A stretch of 64,000 bases of DNA from Spirosoma luteum DSM 19990 (GCF_000374065.1 NZ_KB893254.1:2945-66944); one strand, 5' to 3'; positions 45,251 to 54,773 are shown, counted from the first letter of the stretch. Notes: generated from the sequence alone by a model not told the origin. Translations and numbers: made by a program.

Positions 45251-46243
45251 TTACAGTACGACCACCGCCTTCCCGATGACCTGGCGTTCCATCATAGCGG
45301 TAAGTGCCTGCGGAGCTTCGGCCAGCGTGTAGTGGTTGTAAATATGCGGGGTAAGTGTCCCCTGCATTACCCAGGTGGCAATCTCCTGCATGTTTTGCTG
45401 ACTCAGAGCGGCTTCCTGCTGCGTAAACGCACCCCAGAACACGCCCACAATGGCACTACCCTTGAGCAACGCCAGGTTGAGCGGTATCTTCGGAATTTCG
45501 CCCCCGGCAAAGCCAACCACCAAGTAGCGTCCCCGCCAGGCCATCGACCGGATAGCGGGTTCTGCCCACTTATCCCCCACGGGGTCCAGCACCACGTCGA
45601 CACCCTTGCCACCCGTAATTTCTTTAATCCGTTCGCGCAGATCTTCCGTCGTGTAGTTAATCAGGTGAGTAGCCCCTTTCTGTTCACAAACGGCCAGTTT
45701 CTCCGCCGTAGAAGCGGCCGCAATGACCGTAGCGCCCATCAGCTTCCCCAGTTCGACGGCGGCCAGTCCCACGCCCCCGGCAGCTCCCAGTACCAGCAGC
45801 GTTTCCGGTTGGCCGTTCCCACAGCCGGGCTGTAACAAAGCGCGGTCTTTCAGGGCATGGTAGGAGGTGCCGTACGCGTACAGGGTCGACGCACCGGTGA
45901 CGAAGTCCATCCCGTCGGGCAGGGGAATGGTGGCGCGTGCATCCGAAATCCGTTCTTCGGCCAGCCCCCCGTGCGACCCATACGTAAACACCCGGTCGCC
46001 GGGTTTGAGGTGGGTGACGCTCTCCCCCACGGCCAGCACCACGCCCGAGGATTCGCTCCCCGGCGAAAACGGCAATGGGGGTTTGAACTGGTATCTGTTC
46101 TGGATGGTCAGCGTATCCGGGAAGTTGAGGCTACAGGCTTTCGTCTGAATAAGCACTTCACCGGGGCCGGGCGTGGGCGACGGTATCTCTTCCAGCGTGA
46201 GGGTATCGGGCAGGCCGAACGATTGGCAGAGGATGGCTTTCAT
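45251..46243 (-). CDS. NADPH:quinone oxidoreductase, zinc-free MDR family
   Basis: A 330-residue medium-chain dehydrogenase/reductase. The N-terminal GroES-like part has the P-x-P-x-P-G-E-V-L-I-x-T-K-A segment but lacks the catalytic zinc cysteines. The Rossmann part has V-L-G-A-A-G-G-V-G-L-A-A-V-E-L-G-K for NADPH binding. It reduces quinones or alpha,beta-unsaturated carbonyls in the cytoplasm. It lies downstream of the M14 carboxypeptidase gene but a hairpin separates them. Confidence 0.88.
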   Translation of the reverse strand: MKAILCQSFGLPDTLTLEEIPSPTPGPGEVLIQTKACSLNFPDTLTIQNRYQFKPPLPFSPGSESSGVVLAVGESVTHLKPGDRVFTYGSHGGLAEERISDARATIPLPDGMDFVTGASTLYAYGTSYHALKDRALLQPGCGNGQPETLLVLGAAGGVGLAAVELGKLMGATVIAAASTAEKLAVCEQKGATHLINYTTEDLRERIKEITGGKGVDVVLDPVGDKWAEPAIRSMAWRGRYLVVGFAGGEIPKIPLNLALLKGSAIVGVFWGAFTQQEAALSQQNMQEIATWVMQGTLTPHIYNHYTLAEAPQALTAMMERQVIGKAVVVL

Positions 46244-46272
46244 AATTTAATGAATGAAAGAAGGAAAGAGTA

Positions 46273-46326
46273 AAAGAGCGAAAGGCTGACGTAAGAAGGC
46301 TGACGCGTCAGCAACTTTCGCTCTTT
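46273..46326 (-). terminator. Nested hairpin between the M14 peptidase and quinone oxidoreductase genes
   Basis: An outer 12-bp stem AAAGAGCGAAAG (46273-46284) and CTTTCGCTCTTT (46315-46326) encloses an inner GCTGAC/GTCAGC pairing. The 14-base palindrome GCTGACGCGTCAGC (46299-46312) offers an alternative fold. Related CTTTCGC units repeat further right (46327-46346). No long T run, so termination is only probable. Confidence 0.5.
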
Positions 46327-46347
46327 CGCCTTTCACTCTTTCGCTTT

Positions 46348-48918
46348 TTAGTTTACCATAAAGACCGCGTTGCTGAACAGCAGTTGACCGTTATACCAGA
46401 AACCCCGGAAAAGCGGGTCATCGGCCAGGTACACAACACTGCCGCGCCCCATCGTCTGAACACCCATCAGAAGGGTATTCTTCAGTTTTCCTTTTACGTT
46501 TTTCCCCGAAAATCCGGCTACGTAATTATCATTTTTCAGGTAGCCTACATTCCAGCCATCCTTCAGGAAATCGAAGTTATAGGCGTTCAGCACCAGTGAG
46601 TAGTACCCACCCGTCAGGCCAAACCCCAGCGGGTGCGTCGTGTCCATGTTGACCCGGTAAATACTGCCCGGCGTTTCGTCCGAGAGGGCCGACCGCTCCC
46701 GATCAGCGTACACCCTGAGCGAATCAGCCACATTGCTCCGGCGAACTTTGTCTGCCTTATCCCCATCGCCCGATTTCTCTTTCAGGTCGAACCCATCTTT
46801 ACCCGCCAGAAATGACGCGGCCCGTTCCATCGCAATGAGTTTGCCACCCGCCCGAATCCATTCTCTCAGCGCGGTCAGCGTCTTTTCGGGTAAAATCCGG
46901 CTGTAGTTAAAATTAGACGGCAGTATCAGCACATCCAGCTTCGTCCAGGCCAGGTTACCCAGCGTACTGCCATCCAGCAGGGTAATCGGGTAGTTGAGGG
47001 TCTGGTCAAAAAAGTGCCAGACTTCCCCCGCCGACGGTGGTGGCGTCCCCTCCCCCGTCACAAGCCCTACTTTGGGGGCTCTCAGCCCGGATACCGAACC
47101 GGAGCCAAAATCGGAACCGGTCGTGACGAACCCGGTTTTAACCGGCGTATAGGCAGCACCGTTAGCTGTAGCGGTTTGATTTACCAGCGCCCCCAGCCTA
47201 TCGCCAAAGTGTTCATTGCCGGTCCGGGTAACAATCAGCGTGCCATAGGGGTACGATTTCCCTTCTACCTCGAATGGTTTTTCGGCTACCCGTACCCGCA
47301 CGTTCTGTTTCATCAGGGCCGTCAGCGTCTTCACCGCCGGGAGTGACTGCCAGCGAATCAGGTATGCGTAGGCATTGGCGGGTGCCACCGGTGCAACGGG
47401 CGGAGTTGGGGCATCATTTACCGGATTTAGGCGGGTTGTCAGGCCATAGGTTTGCAGACCGTATGCGTAGGGTAATGACCAGGCCGTAATGTCGTAGGTG
47501 GCCGAATCTTCCAGGGCTGAGTTTGGCTCGAACAAAATTTTCAGTAACGTCGACTTGGGCTGGTAGGCACTGATGACCATATCTTCGGCGGCTACAGCCA
47601 TATTTTTTTCCGTTTTCTGCGTACTGTAGTTGAAGGCTCCGGCAGCGGTTTGGGCCTTCCCGGCGTAGCCGTAGCTGATTTTGTTCCGGTCCAGCAGTTG
47701 CTGCAACGCCCTGATTCGCCCGGCATCGCCATTGGCTTTAATGACGTAACTTTTATAAGCTCCAATAGGCGTATTCCGGGCTTTGTCGAAAAACTGCCCA
47801 AACTCCTTCACGATTTCGGCGGGCCGGTCGGCCACGGATTCGAGCGTAGCGATGCCTGATGTGTAGTGATGGTCGATGCGCTGGCGGAGGGTGAGCGTGT
47901 CCCCGTCATCCTTCTGGAAAGCCAGCCCCGCCCGGCCTCCCCCGCCCTGTTCAAACGTCATGCCGATGGCCCCGTTGTACGTTGGGTAGGTGTCGCCGTA
48001 GCTGGGATAAAATAGGTCGTAGCGTTCGCGGGTGTAGTAAAGCCAGCCGTTTTTATCGAAAGCCCGACTGCTGTACTGCCCGATGGTTTGCTGAAACTGC
48101 CGCTGATAGGGGGTAATATCCTGGTGGTAGGGTTTGGCCGATGGCGCAAAGTAATAGGCACTCTCCGCGCCCATTTCGTGAAAATCGGCGTGGAGTTGGG
48201 GCATCCACTGCTGATAGAGTACCATACGCTGCTGCGTATTTTCCTGCGTTTGCCAGGCCCAGTCGCGGTTAGGGTCAAAGAGATAGTGGGTGTACCGGCC
48301 ACCGGGCCAGGGTTCGCTGTGTTCGCGGGCTGCGGGGGTTGGGTCGGGGTTAGCACCCAGCATCTGGTTGTACCAGTTCACGTAGCGGTCGTGCCCGTCG
48401 GGGTTCAGGCCGGGGTCGAGCAGCACAACGGTGGTATTCAATATCTTCCTGGAAAGGGTATCGCTGGTATTTGTCAGTCGGTACAACACCTCCATAAAGG
48501 CTTCGGAGCTAACGGCCTCGTTGCCATGCACGTTATAACTCAGCCAGGCAATGGGGGGCTGGGGTGCGGGGGTTGGGGTGCCTTCCAGCAGGCCGGTGCG
48601 CTTCAGGTTATTGGTCCTGATTTCTTCCAGCCGGGCCAGATTCGCTTCGGAGGCCACAACGACCACCATCAGTTGGCGACCTTCGTGGGTTTGCCCGTAC
48701 GGAATCAGTTTAACCCGACCCGGTAACTGGCGAGCCACCTGTTCGGCGTAGGCAATAAGGCGATGGTGGGGCGTGAATCGGTCACCCAGCTTATAGCCCA
48801 GAAACTGAGCGGGTGAGGATACGCTGGTTGAGGTTGTTGATACCTGGGCCAATGCTATTCTGGACGGATAAGTCAGTAATAACGTTGCCAGGGCCGCCAG
48901 CAGGAGACTATGTTTCAT
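46348..48918 (-). CDS. M14 family zinc carboxypeptidase, secreted
   Basis: An 856-residue protein from the ATG at 48918, which starts the signal peptide MKHSLLLAALATLLLTYPSR; the frame extends upstream to 49011 without a conserved part. The catalytic domain (about 40-400) has the zinc ligands of family M14 in N-V-H-G-N-E-A (His and Glu) and H-A-D-F-H-E-M-G-A, plus D-L-N-P-N-R-D-W type segments (D-P-N-R-D-W). The C-terminal half has a glutamine-amidotransferase-like Rossmann domain (V-L-I-L-P-S-N-F-N-Y), as seen in large Bacteroidota members. It trims C-terminal residues from peptides outside the cytoplasm. Confidence 0.9.
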   Translation of the reverse strand: MKHSLLLAALATLLLTYPSRIALAQVSTTSTSVSSPAQFLGYKLGDRFTPHHRLIAYAEQVARQLPGRVKLIPYGQTHEGRQLMVVVVASEANLARLEEIRTNNLKRTGLLEGTPTPAPQPPIAWLSYNVHGNEAVSSEAFMEVLYRLTNTSDTLSRKILNTTVVLLDPGLNPDGHDRYVNWYNQMLGANPDPTPAAREHSEPWPGGRYTHYLFDPNRDWAWQTQENTQQRMVLYQQWMPQLHADFHEMGAESAYYFAPSAKPYHQDITPYQRQFQQTIGQYSSRAFDKNGWLYYTRERYDLFYPSYGDTYPTYNGAIGMTFEQGGGGRAGLAFQKDDGDTLTLRQRIDHHYTSGIATLESVADRPAEIVKEFGQFFDKARNTPIGAYKSYVIKANGDAGRIRALQQLLDRNKISYGYAGKAQTAAGAFNYSTQKTEKNMAVAAEDMVISAYQPKSTLLKILFEPNSALEDSATYDITAWSLPYAYGLQTYGLTTRLNPVNDAPTPPVAPVAPANAYAYLIRWQSLPAVKTLTALMKQNVRVRVAEKPFEVEGKSYPYGTLIVTRTGNEHFGDRLGALVNQTATANGAAYTPVKTGFVTTGSDFGSGSVSGLRAPKVGLVTGEGTPPPSAGEVWHFFDQTLNYPITLLDGSTLGNLAWTKLDVLILPSNFNYSRILPEKTLTALREWIRAGGKLIAMERAASFLAGKDGFDLKEKSGDGDKADKVRRSNVADSLRVYADRERSALSDETPGSIYRVNMDTTHPLGFGLTGGYYSLVLNAYNFDFLKDGWNVGYLKNDNYVAGFSGKNVKGKLKNTLLMGVQTMGRGSVVYLADDPLFRGFWYNGQLLFSNAVFMVN

Positions 48919-49010
48919 AGATGAAGAAAAAAACGAAGACGCTAACTGGCTCAAAAATAGCAGTAAATCGGCCAGAAACCCTTTTTTCGGAAAAATTTTG
49001 GCGGTGTGCA

Positions 49011-49040
49011 TTGCATTTTTAAAACATCACCTTACCTTTG
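49011..49040 (+). promoter_or_regulatory. Promoter of tRNA-Glu
   Basis: TTG (49011-49013), 19 bases, then TACCTTTG (49033-49040), the same spacing and consensus as at 40144. It lies 60 bases before the tRNA. Confidence 0.7.
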
Positions 49041-49100
49041 CACCACGTTTCGCCAACAGGGTGGTTAATCAACTAAACTGTTGGGTCTTTTAAACAAGAC

Positions 49101-49172
49101 GGCCGATTCGTCTAGCGGTTAGGACATCGCCCTTTCACGGCGGTAACACGGGTTCGATTCCCGTATCGGTCA
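49101..49172 (+). tRNA. tRNA-Glu (anticodon TTC)
   Basis: A 72-base tRNA: acceptor GGCCGAT with ATCGGTC (one G-T pair), anticodon stem TCGCC/GGCGG enclosing CTTTCAC (anticodon TTC), T loop TTCGATT, discriminator A, no encoded CCA. A promoter precedes and a strong terminator follows, so it is a single-gene unit. Confidence 0.96.
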
Positions 49173-49182
49173 CTAACAAAGT

Positions 49183-49214
49183 AAAAAAGCCCCTCGGAAA
49201 AAGGGGCTTTTTTT
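49183..49214 (+). terminator. Rho-independent terminator after tRNA-Glu
   Basis: AAAAAAGCCCCT (49183-49194) pairs with AGGGGCTTTTTT (49202-49213) around a 7-base loop and runs into a T tract. It begins 10 bases after the tRNA. Confidence 0.93.
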
Positions 49215-49355
49215 GTGTTCTTCTGTCACCCTTTCACAGCCGGTATTTTGTCCGGCGAATAGCCGCCCTTCGCAAGCCATTTCCCAGCGATTGGTGGTAA
49301 GATCAAGGCGGCTCACTTCCACTGGCTATCCATGACTACCGGCGCATCCTGTTTG

Positions 49356-51317
49356 CTAGCTGGTTAGGAGCGACTCAATTACCTGGCTAAGCGTCGACAA
49401 ATCGACGGGTTTCACCAGGTGAGCTGTAAACCCCGCTTCCTGGCTTCGTAGTTTGTCCTCCGCCTGGCCATAGCCCGTCAGTGCAATCAATACCATCTGT
49501 TGACCCCAGGGCTGCTCCCGGATCAGCCGACAGGTTTCGTAGCCGTTCAGGCCGGGCATGCCAATGTCAATCAACATCACCCTAGGCTGCAAACGCTCCG
49601 CTGCCGCTATACCCTCCAACCCATTGTAGCAGGTATAGACTTCGTACCCTTTTAACTTAAGCAGCATACTCGTTGTAACGGCGGCATCCTGATTGTCATC
49701 GACAACCACTATTCGATAACCGGTCATTACCTGACTGGGCTGCTTGTCGGGCACGGGTCGGGGAGTGGCTGCGTCAGCCAGGGCGGGTAGGTGCAGGACA
49801 AACTCACTCCCTAGATTAAGGCCATCGCTGTGGGCATCCACCCGACCGCCATGCAGTTCGACTAACCGCCTGACCACCACCAGCCCAAGGCCCAGACCCC
49901 CATGAGGCCGGTTTAAAGAGGTATTCACCTGAAAAAACATCTCGAAAACACGGCTCAATTGCTCAGTCGTCATGCCAATCCCATCGTCTTTCACCCGTAC
50001 CAGCACTTCCCCCTCTGCCCGTTCAACGATCAGCCAGACGTGCCCACCTTTATTGGTGTATTTAGCTGCATTGGTTAATAGGTTGGTAAGCGCTTGTGCC
50101 AACCGGGTAGAATCACCTTTGAGGTATACAGGAGCTGCCAGTGGACTGACCAGCAGATGGCGGTTATTGGCCTCGTACAGCGGTCGAATGGCTTTAATCG
50201 TATGCGCAATCAGCTCCCCGAGTTCAAGGCGCTCCCGACGTAATTCGATTTTACCCTGGTTGATCCGGCTCATATCCAGCAGGTCATCCACCAGGCGCAC
50301 CAAATGATCGACCTGACGAGTCATTAACGCAACGGATGAGTCTACCGTCTCATCCTGCCCACCGCTCATTTGCAACAGTTGCAGGGTATTGCGCAGGGGT
50401 GCCAGTGGGTTACGCAACTCATGACCCAGCATGGCCAAAAACTCATCTTTGCGTTGGCTGGCTTCGGTTAATGCCAGCTTAGCCAGTTTTTGCTCAGTCA
50501 TGTCGGTGGCCACCACAATGACACTGTCAATGGTGCCATCCGGCTCATATAGTGGCTCGTACACAAACGTCCAGTACACGGTAACCTGTTTTCCGGTTCG
50601 CTCGATAAAGGAGGGCAATTCAGAGGCTATCACCGTTTTACCCGTTTGCAACACGCCCCTGAGCAGTTCTTCAAACCCCTGCCCAGCGGCTTCGGGCAGG
50701 GCCTCAAACAAGGGTTTGCCAATTACCTGTTGCTGGGTTCGCCCCCAGAGCAAACAGACGCTATCATTGGCTAACTCAATGACAAACTCAGGCCCCCGGA
50801 AAATGGCAATCGCTACCGGAGCCTGTTTGAACACGCGCTGGATACTCTCCTGTTTTTGGGTTGACTGCCGCAGGCTGTTGACGAGTGCCGTCGTTTCCTG
50901 ACATACCACCAGGACTCCGCAAACCTGCCCCTCCTCATTCAACACGGGGCTGTACCCAAATGTCCAGTAGACATCTTCCAACCGGCCATTCCGGTACATG
51001 GCCATGAGTTGATTTTCCTGCCAGATAGCCTCCCCACCTGCCTGGATCTGGTCTATCAAGGGCTTGATAGCAGGCCATATTTCGGGCCAGCAGTCCACGG
51101 CCTTCTGGCCCAAAGCGCCAGGGTGCTTACCACCCGTGCCTAAGCTTGGGCGGTAGGCATCGTTGTAAAACTGAATCAACTCCTCTCCCCACCACAAAAT
51201 CATTGGCGATTTTGCATGGAGCAGAATACCCAGCGTAATTCGTAGGCTTGATGGCCATTGGTCAGGCGTACCCAGGGGTGTTGCTGCCCAGTCAAACTGA
51301 CGGATCAGTTCACTCAT
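49356..51317 (-). CDS. PAS-type hybrid histidine kinase with C-terminal receiver domain
   Basis: A 653-residue protein from the ATG at 51317. This start has a strong purine-rich ribosome site (AAAGGAGAGGG, six bases away), rare in this phylum, and is preferred over the ATG at 51404. Order: a PAS-like domain (about 1-155; F-D-W-x-x-T-P-L-G-x-x-x-Q-W-P), a second PAS (about 165-285), HisKA with the phospho-histidine in M-L-G-H-E-L-R-N-P-L-A-P-L, HATPase_c (N-A-A-K-Y-T, D-D-G-I-G-M, G-G-L-G-L-G-L) and a receiver with D-D-N-Q and the acceptor D in M-L-I-D-I-G-M-P-G. No transmembrane segment, so it is a soluble sensor. The output partner is not adjacent. Confidence 0.9.
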   Translation of the reverse strand: MSELIRQFDWAATPLGTPDQWPSSLRITLGILLHAKSPMILWWGEELIQFYNDAYRPSLGTGGKHPGALGQKAVDCWPEIWPAIKPLIDQIQAGGEAIWQENQLMAMYRNGRLEDVYWTFGYSPVLNEEGQVCGVLVVCQETTALVNSLRQSTQKQESIQRVFKQAPVAIAIFRGPEFVIELANDSVCLLWGRTQQQVIGKPLFEALPEAAGQGFEELLRGVLQTGKTVIASELPSFIERTGKQVTVYWTFVYEPLYEPDGTIDSVIVVATDMTEQKLAKLALTEASQRKDEFLAMLGHELRNPLAPLRNTLQLLQMSGGQDETVDSSVALMTRQVDHLVRLVDDLLDMSRINQGKIELRRERLELGELIAHTIKAIRPLYEANNRHLLVSPLAAPVYLKGDSTRLAQALTNLLTNAAKYTNKGGHVWLIVERAEGEVLVRVKDDGIGMTTEQLSRVFEMFFQVNTSLNRPHGGLGLGLVVVRRLVELHGGRVDAHSDGLNLGSEFVLHLPALADAATPRPVPDKQPSQVMTGYRIVVVDDNQDAAVTTSMLLKLKGYEVYTCYNGLEGIAAAERLQPRVMLIDIGMPGLNGYETCRLIREQPWGQQMVLIALTGYGQAEDKLRSQEAGFTAHLVKPVDLSTLSQVIESLLTS

Positions 51318-51535
51318 TTGTCCCTCTCCTTTCAAAAAGGAATAGGTAGTTGCAGGAATTATTGCCAAGCTGAAAAATGATAAAAGTAAACCAGTCAACT
51401 CCATCCGTATCTGCCAGTTAAAGCGGATGGCATTTCAGTGGTACACACGGATGGGTTTTATAAGCATGCCTGCTGGTTAAGCAAAATCACCGGGTGGGTA
51501 CGTACCGCCTGATTCAGCATGCTCGTCACCTCAGC

Positions 51536-51588
51536 AATGAAGTAAGCTGTTATAATTACACCACTGATTATAAATTAGTTACTTCATT
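51536..51588. repeat. Composite inverted repeat upstream of a small membrane protein gene
   Basis: AATGAAGTAA (51536-51545) pairs with TTACTTCATT (51579-51588) and, inside it, TTATAAT (51550-51556) pairs with ATTATAA (51567-51573). It lies between the divergent hybrid kinase gene and the 51-residue membrane protein gene, 75 bases before the latter's ATG, so an operator or leader structure is possible. Confidence 0.6.
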
Positions 51589-51661
51589 TCTATTGTATTC
51601 TGGTTATGACTGTTTAGTTTTACACAGGCTCATTTGTACGCCTTGAACACCTTCGTAAATC

Positions 51662-51817
51662 ATGAGAAATAACTATTTGGCCCTTTTTATTTTTGGCCTC
51701 GTACTTGTTGGTTTGACCGGTGCGAGTGGCAATTATCTCTATGCTACGCTGGCTGATTTTTTCTTCTTAAGCGCTTATTTGTCCTATCGTCGACAAAGAA
51801 GAGTAACGAGCAAGTAG
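51662..51817 (+). CDS. 51-residue membrane protein with two hydrophobic segments
   Basis: ATG at 51662 to TAG at 51815-51817. The peptide has two hydrophobic stretches (LALFIFGLVLVGLTGASG and LYATLADFFFLSAYLS) and a strongly basic tail (YRRQRRVTSK), an inside-positive arrangement. A hairpin follows directly after the stop codon. No family is recognised. The coding signal is good for so short a frame. Confidence 0.55.
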   Translation: MRNNYLALFIFGLVLVGLTGASGNYLYATLADFFFLSAYLSYRRQRRVTSK

Positions 51818-51865
51818 ACCATTTTGACAACCAGACAAGCCAGATTGCATGGTCGTCAAAGTGGT
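51818..51865 (+). terminator. Hairpin after the 51-residue membrane protein gene
   Basis: ACCATTTTGAC (51818-51828) pairs with GTCAAAGTGGT (51855-51865) with one G-T pair around a 26-base spacer. It begins at the base following the stop codon. There is no T run, so the terminator role is tentative. Confidence 0.4.
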
Positions 51866-52007
51866 ATTGACTATTCCCTTACCATAGGTGCTCGACTAAA
51901 CCCCTCGGTTTCATCCGAAGGTCAATATAGGCTCTTCCCTATTTTTTCCATAACATCGGCCACCCGGCCCGATGCAGGGTTGAACCAATTCAAGCCCGTA
52001 TAAGTCC

Positions 52008-54773
52008 CTACTTCTCGGTTGACTTTGCACCCAGTGCTTCCCCGGCTCCTTTTTGGCCAAACAGTACCCATTCCAGCGAGAGCAGGTTTTTGCCGCCGGG
52101 TTTCGTACATACGAAATACAAATCGTGTTTGCCAACCGGGGTCTTGAGGGACGATGTCACGTCGGCATACTTCCGGCCATCGCCCGTCGGTGTGGTTTTC
52201 ACCTGACTGATCACGGGGCCCGTTGGCGAATCGGTATGCACCTCTATGATGGCATCCTGGTCTTTTGATGCGTAATGAAAGGTGAGCTGGTCGATGCCTT
52301 TCAGGTCAATACCTTTCAACATAAACCAGGACTGATCCTGAATGTTACCCAGTCGCCGACCCTGTTTGGCCATATCGTGCAGTTCGTCGGCTTCGGTTGC
52401 CAGCACTTTGGTGGGGCGCAGAATCAGCGCATCCTGCTGGGTTAGCGAAAGCGTAGGCTGCTTACTATCAACGCTTCCCTTGTCGGTATACGAAGCGGTC
52501 AGAATATAGCGACTCGACTGATCATTCCCAATGTGGTCTTTCAGTACTACACTACCCTGTTGGGGCAAGTGATTGTCGGCGGGTTTCACTCCCAGCGAGA
52601 AAATGTATTTGACCATCTCGGTTGTTTCCTCCCGGGAGAGTTGTGGGTGGGCACTCATGGCGTGTTCGCCCCAGATGCCCCCACCCCCGATGATGATTTT
52701 GTTGGCGAGCTTGGCCGTTGCCGTTTTATCATCCCGGTACTTTTTAGAAATCTCCGTGAACGATGGCCCGACGGATTTGGCATCTACCTGATGGCACGCC
52801 TTGCAGTCGCTGCCCGCAATCAGGTTTTTCCCTAAGTTGAACGAAGCCGAAATTGGCTGATGGCCCAGTTGCTGATCCGAATCGGCCACTTTGGGGATAT
52901 AGGTCATCGCGACGTTTACCTTCTTTTTATCAATAACCTTATCCTCTTTATCGGCCACCACAACCGCGTAATGCAGGGGCGCCTGATTGGGGAAGAAGAA
53001 GGTACTGTTGTCCGTTGTCGAAATAGCCACCCGCGGCATGGTATTACCTACTTTGAGGGTCAGCGTATCCGTACTGGATTTACCCGATGGGTCGGTTACG
53101 GTCAGCCGGGCTTTGTAGATGCCGTTTTTACGAAACGTGTAGGCCGTTTTAGCCTCCGTTGAGGCTACGGCATTACCCTCAAACCGCCACTCGTACCGGA
53201 GCCGGTCGGCTTTGTCGTAGTCGTAGCTATCGTTACCGAAAGCCACCGTCAGCGGGGCCAGTCCGATGGTGTCATTCGCAGTGAGTTTGGCTACCGGAGC
53301 GCGGTTACCGGGGTTAAAATCAAGGCGAACCAGCCGCGCATCGACGTTATCAATCCCGTACACCGAGCCGTATTCGAGCATATAAATTGACCCCTCCGGC
53401 CCAATCTCCATATCGACCGGGCGCCGAAAATCGCCCCGCTCCGGCATGAACCGTTCCATACCTACGTAGTTCTGCTGATCGTCCATTCGTACGGCAAAGA
53501 CCCAGTTCCGCATCCAGTCGTACATAAACAGCGCCTTATCGTAGTACACCGGAATTTTCGTTTTCGAGGTACTGGCGGCATCGTAATGGTAGACCGGGCC
53601 ACCCATGGCGCAGCGACCACCCACACCCAGCTGCGGAAACTCATCTGATTTGTTGTACGGATACCACACCATCGCCTTGTTTACGGGCGGCAGCGTTTTT
53701 GCGCCGGTATTGTTTGGCGAGTTGTTGACCGGTGCCTGTGGGTTGTACAGTTCGCCCACGGCTTTGGTTGCAAAATCGTAGTGATAATAGGGTTTGCTAT
53801 CCCCCACGAAGAAAGGCCAGCCGTAGTTACCGGCTTTTTTTGCCTGGTTAAACTCATCGTACCCGCGTGGTCCCTGCTCGCCATCGGTACCGGAATCGGG
53901 GCCAATTTCGCCCCAGTACAGGATGGACGTAACCGGATCGACCGAAATACGGTACGGGTTCCGGCAACCCATCACGTAAATTTCCGGACGCGTACCCGGC
54001 GTTCCTTTCGGGAACAGGTTGCCATCCGGAATGGTGTAGGCAGACGCGCCCCCGGGACCATCTTTTTCAACGTGGATACGCAGAATTTTACCGCGCAAAT
54101 CGTTCGGGTTACCCGCCGACCGTTCCGCATCGAACGTATGCCGACCCGGCCGCTGGTCGATGGGTGCAAACCCGCTCGACTCGAACGGAACGGTATTGTC
54201 GCCGGTGGAGATAAAGAGGTTGCCGTGCGTATCCCAGGTCATGGAGCCACCCGTGTGAGCACTCACTTCCAGGTCGATGGGGAATTCGATAATGGGTTTT
54301 TCGCTGGCTACATCCAGGGTATTATCATCGTTCATGACGAAGCGGGCAATACGCTGTTTGGTCTGCTCGCCGTCCTGAATGGTGTAGAAAAAGTAGAGAT
54401 AGTGGTTCTGGCTGAAATTCGGGTCGATGGTCATACCCAGCAGGCCGTTCAGGTATTTCTCGACGGCTTTCACCGGGAAGTCATGCAGGAGCCGGGTTTT
54501 CTTCTGTACGGGGTCGTACATGTAAAACTTACCCCCCCGCTCCACAAAAAACACGCGCCCGTCGGGCGCTACGGCCAGTTCCATTGGCTCGTTGAGGTCG
54601 TTGGAGAGCACCGTTTTGGTAAACCGATTCTCTTCGGGCCGGTTCGTCGTGTCGATTTGGATTGCCTTCTGGTGAGAAGCGGGCGTGCCGGGTGTGCCCA
54701 TCCAGCTATTGAGAAGACCCAGTAAGCCAAGCACTGCGCCCCCCAGGGAAAAAGAGTGGAAAAGTGAAATCAT
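52008..54773 (-). CDS. PQQ-type sugar dehydrogenase fused to PKD and cytochrome c domains
   Basis: A 921-residue secreted protein from the ATG at 54773 (a TTG lies five codons upstream). After a leader, residues about 45-480 form a glucose/sorbosone dehydrogenase-type six-blade propeller (E-R-G-G-K-F-Y-M-Y-D-P, G-L-L-G-M-T-I-D-P-N-F). A PKD domain follows (about 490-575), then a c-type cytochrome with heme motif C-K-A-C-H and an axial Met in H-A-M-S-A-H-P, then a beta-sandwich carbohydrate-binding-like end. It probably oxidises a sugar and passes electrons to its own heme, in the periplasm or at the surface. The fusion order is typical of Bacteroidota. Confidence 0.88.
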   Translation of the reverse strand: MISLFHSFSLGGAVLGLLGLLNSWMGTPGTPASHQKAIQIDTTNRPEENRFTKTVLSNDLNEPMELAVAPDGRVFFVERGGKFYMYDPVQKKTRLLHDFPVKAVEKYLNGLLGMTIDPNFSQNHYLYFFYTIQDGEQTKQRIARFVMNDDNTLDVASEKPIIEFPIDLEVSAHTGGSMTWDTHGNLFISTGDNTVPFESSGFAPIDQRPGRHTFDAERSAGNPNDLRGKILRIHVEKDGPGGASAYTIPDGNLFPKGTPGTRPEIYVMGCRNPYRISVDPVTSILYWGEIGPDSGTDGEQGPRGYDEFNQAKKAGNYGWPFFVGDSKPYYHYDFATKAVGELYNPQAPVNNSPNNTGAKTLPPVNKAMVWYPYNKSDEFPQLGVGGRCAMGGPVYHYDAASTSKTKIPVYYDKALFMYDWMRNWVFAVRMDDQQNYVGMERFMPERGDFRRPVDMEIGPEGSIYMLEYGSVYGIDNVDARLVRLDFNPGNRAPVAKLTANDTIGLAPLTVAFGNDSYDYDKADRLRYEWRFEGNAVASTEAKTAYTFRKNGIYKARLTVTDPSGKSSTDTLTLKVGNTMPRVAISTTDNSTFFFPNQAPLHYAVVVADKEDKVIDKKKVNVAMTYIPKVADSDQQLGHQPISASFNLGKNLIAGSDCKACHQVDAKSVGPSFTEISKKYRDDKTATAKLANKIIIGGGGIWGEHAMSAHPQLSREETTEMVKYIFSLGVKPADNHLPQQGSVVLKDHIGNDQSSRYILTASYTDKGSVDSKQPTLSLTQQDALILRPTKVLATEADELHDMAKQGRRLGNIQDQSWFMLKGIDLKGIDQLTFHYASKDQDAIIEVHTDSPTGPVISQVKTTPTGDGRKYADVTSSLKTPVGKHDLYFVCTKPGGKNLLSLEWVLFGQKGAGEALGAKSTEK

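Noticed and set aside
53781..54725. 314-codon plus-strand open frame opposite the sugar dehydrogenase gene
   Set aside because: Arg-rich antisense frame over a well-supported gene with heme and propeller motifs.
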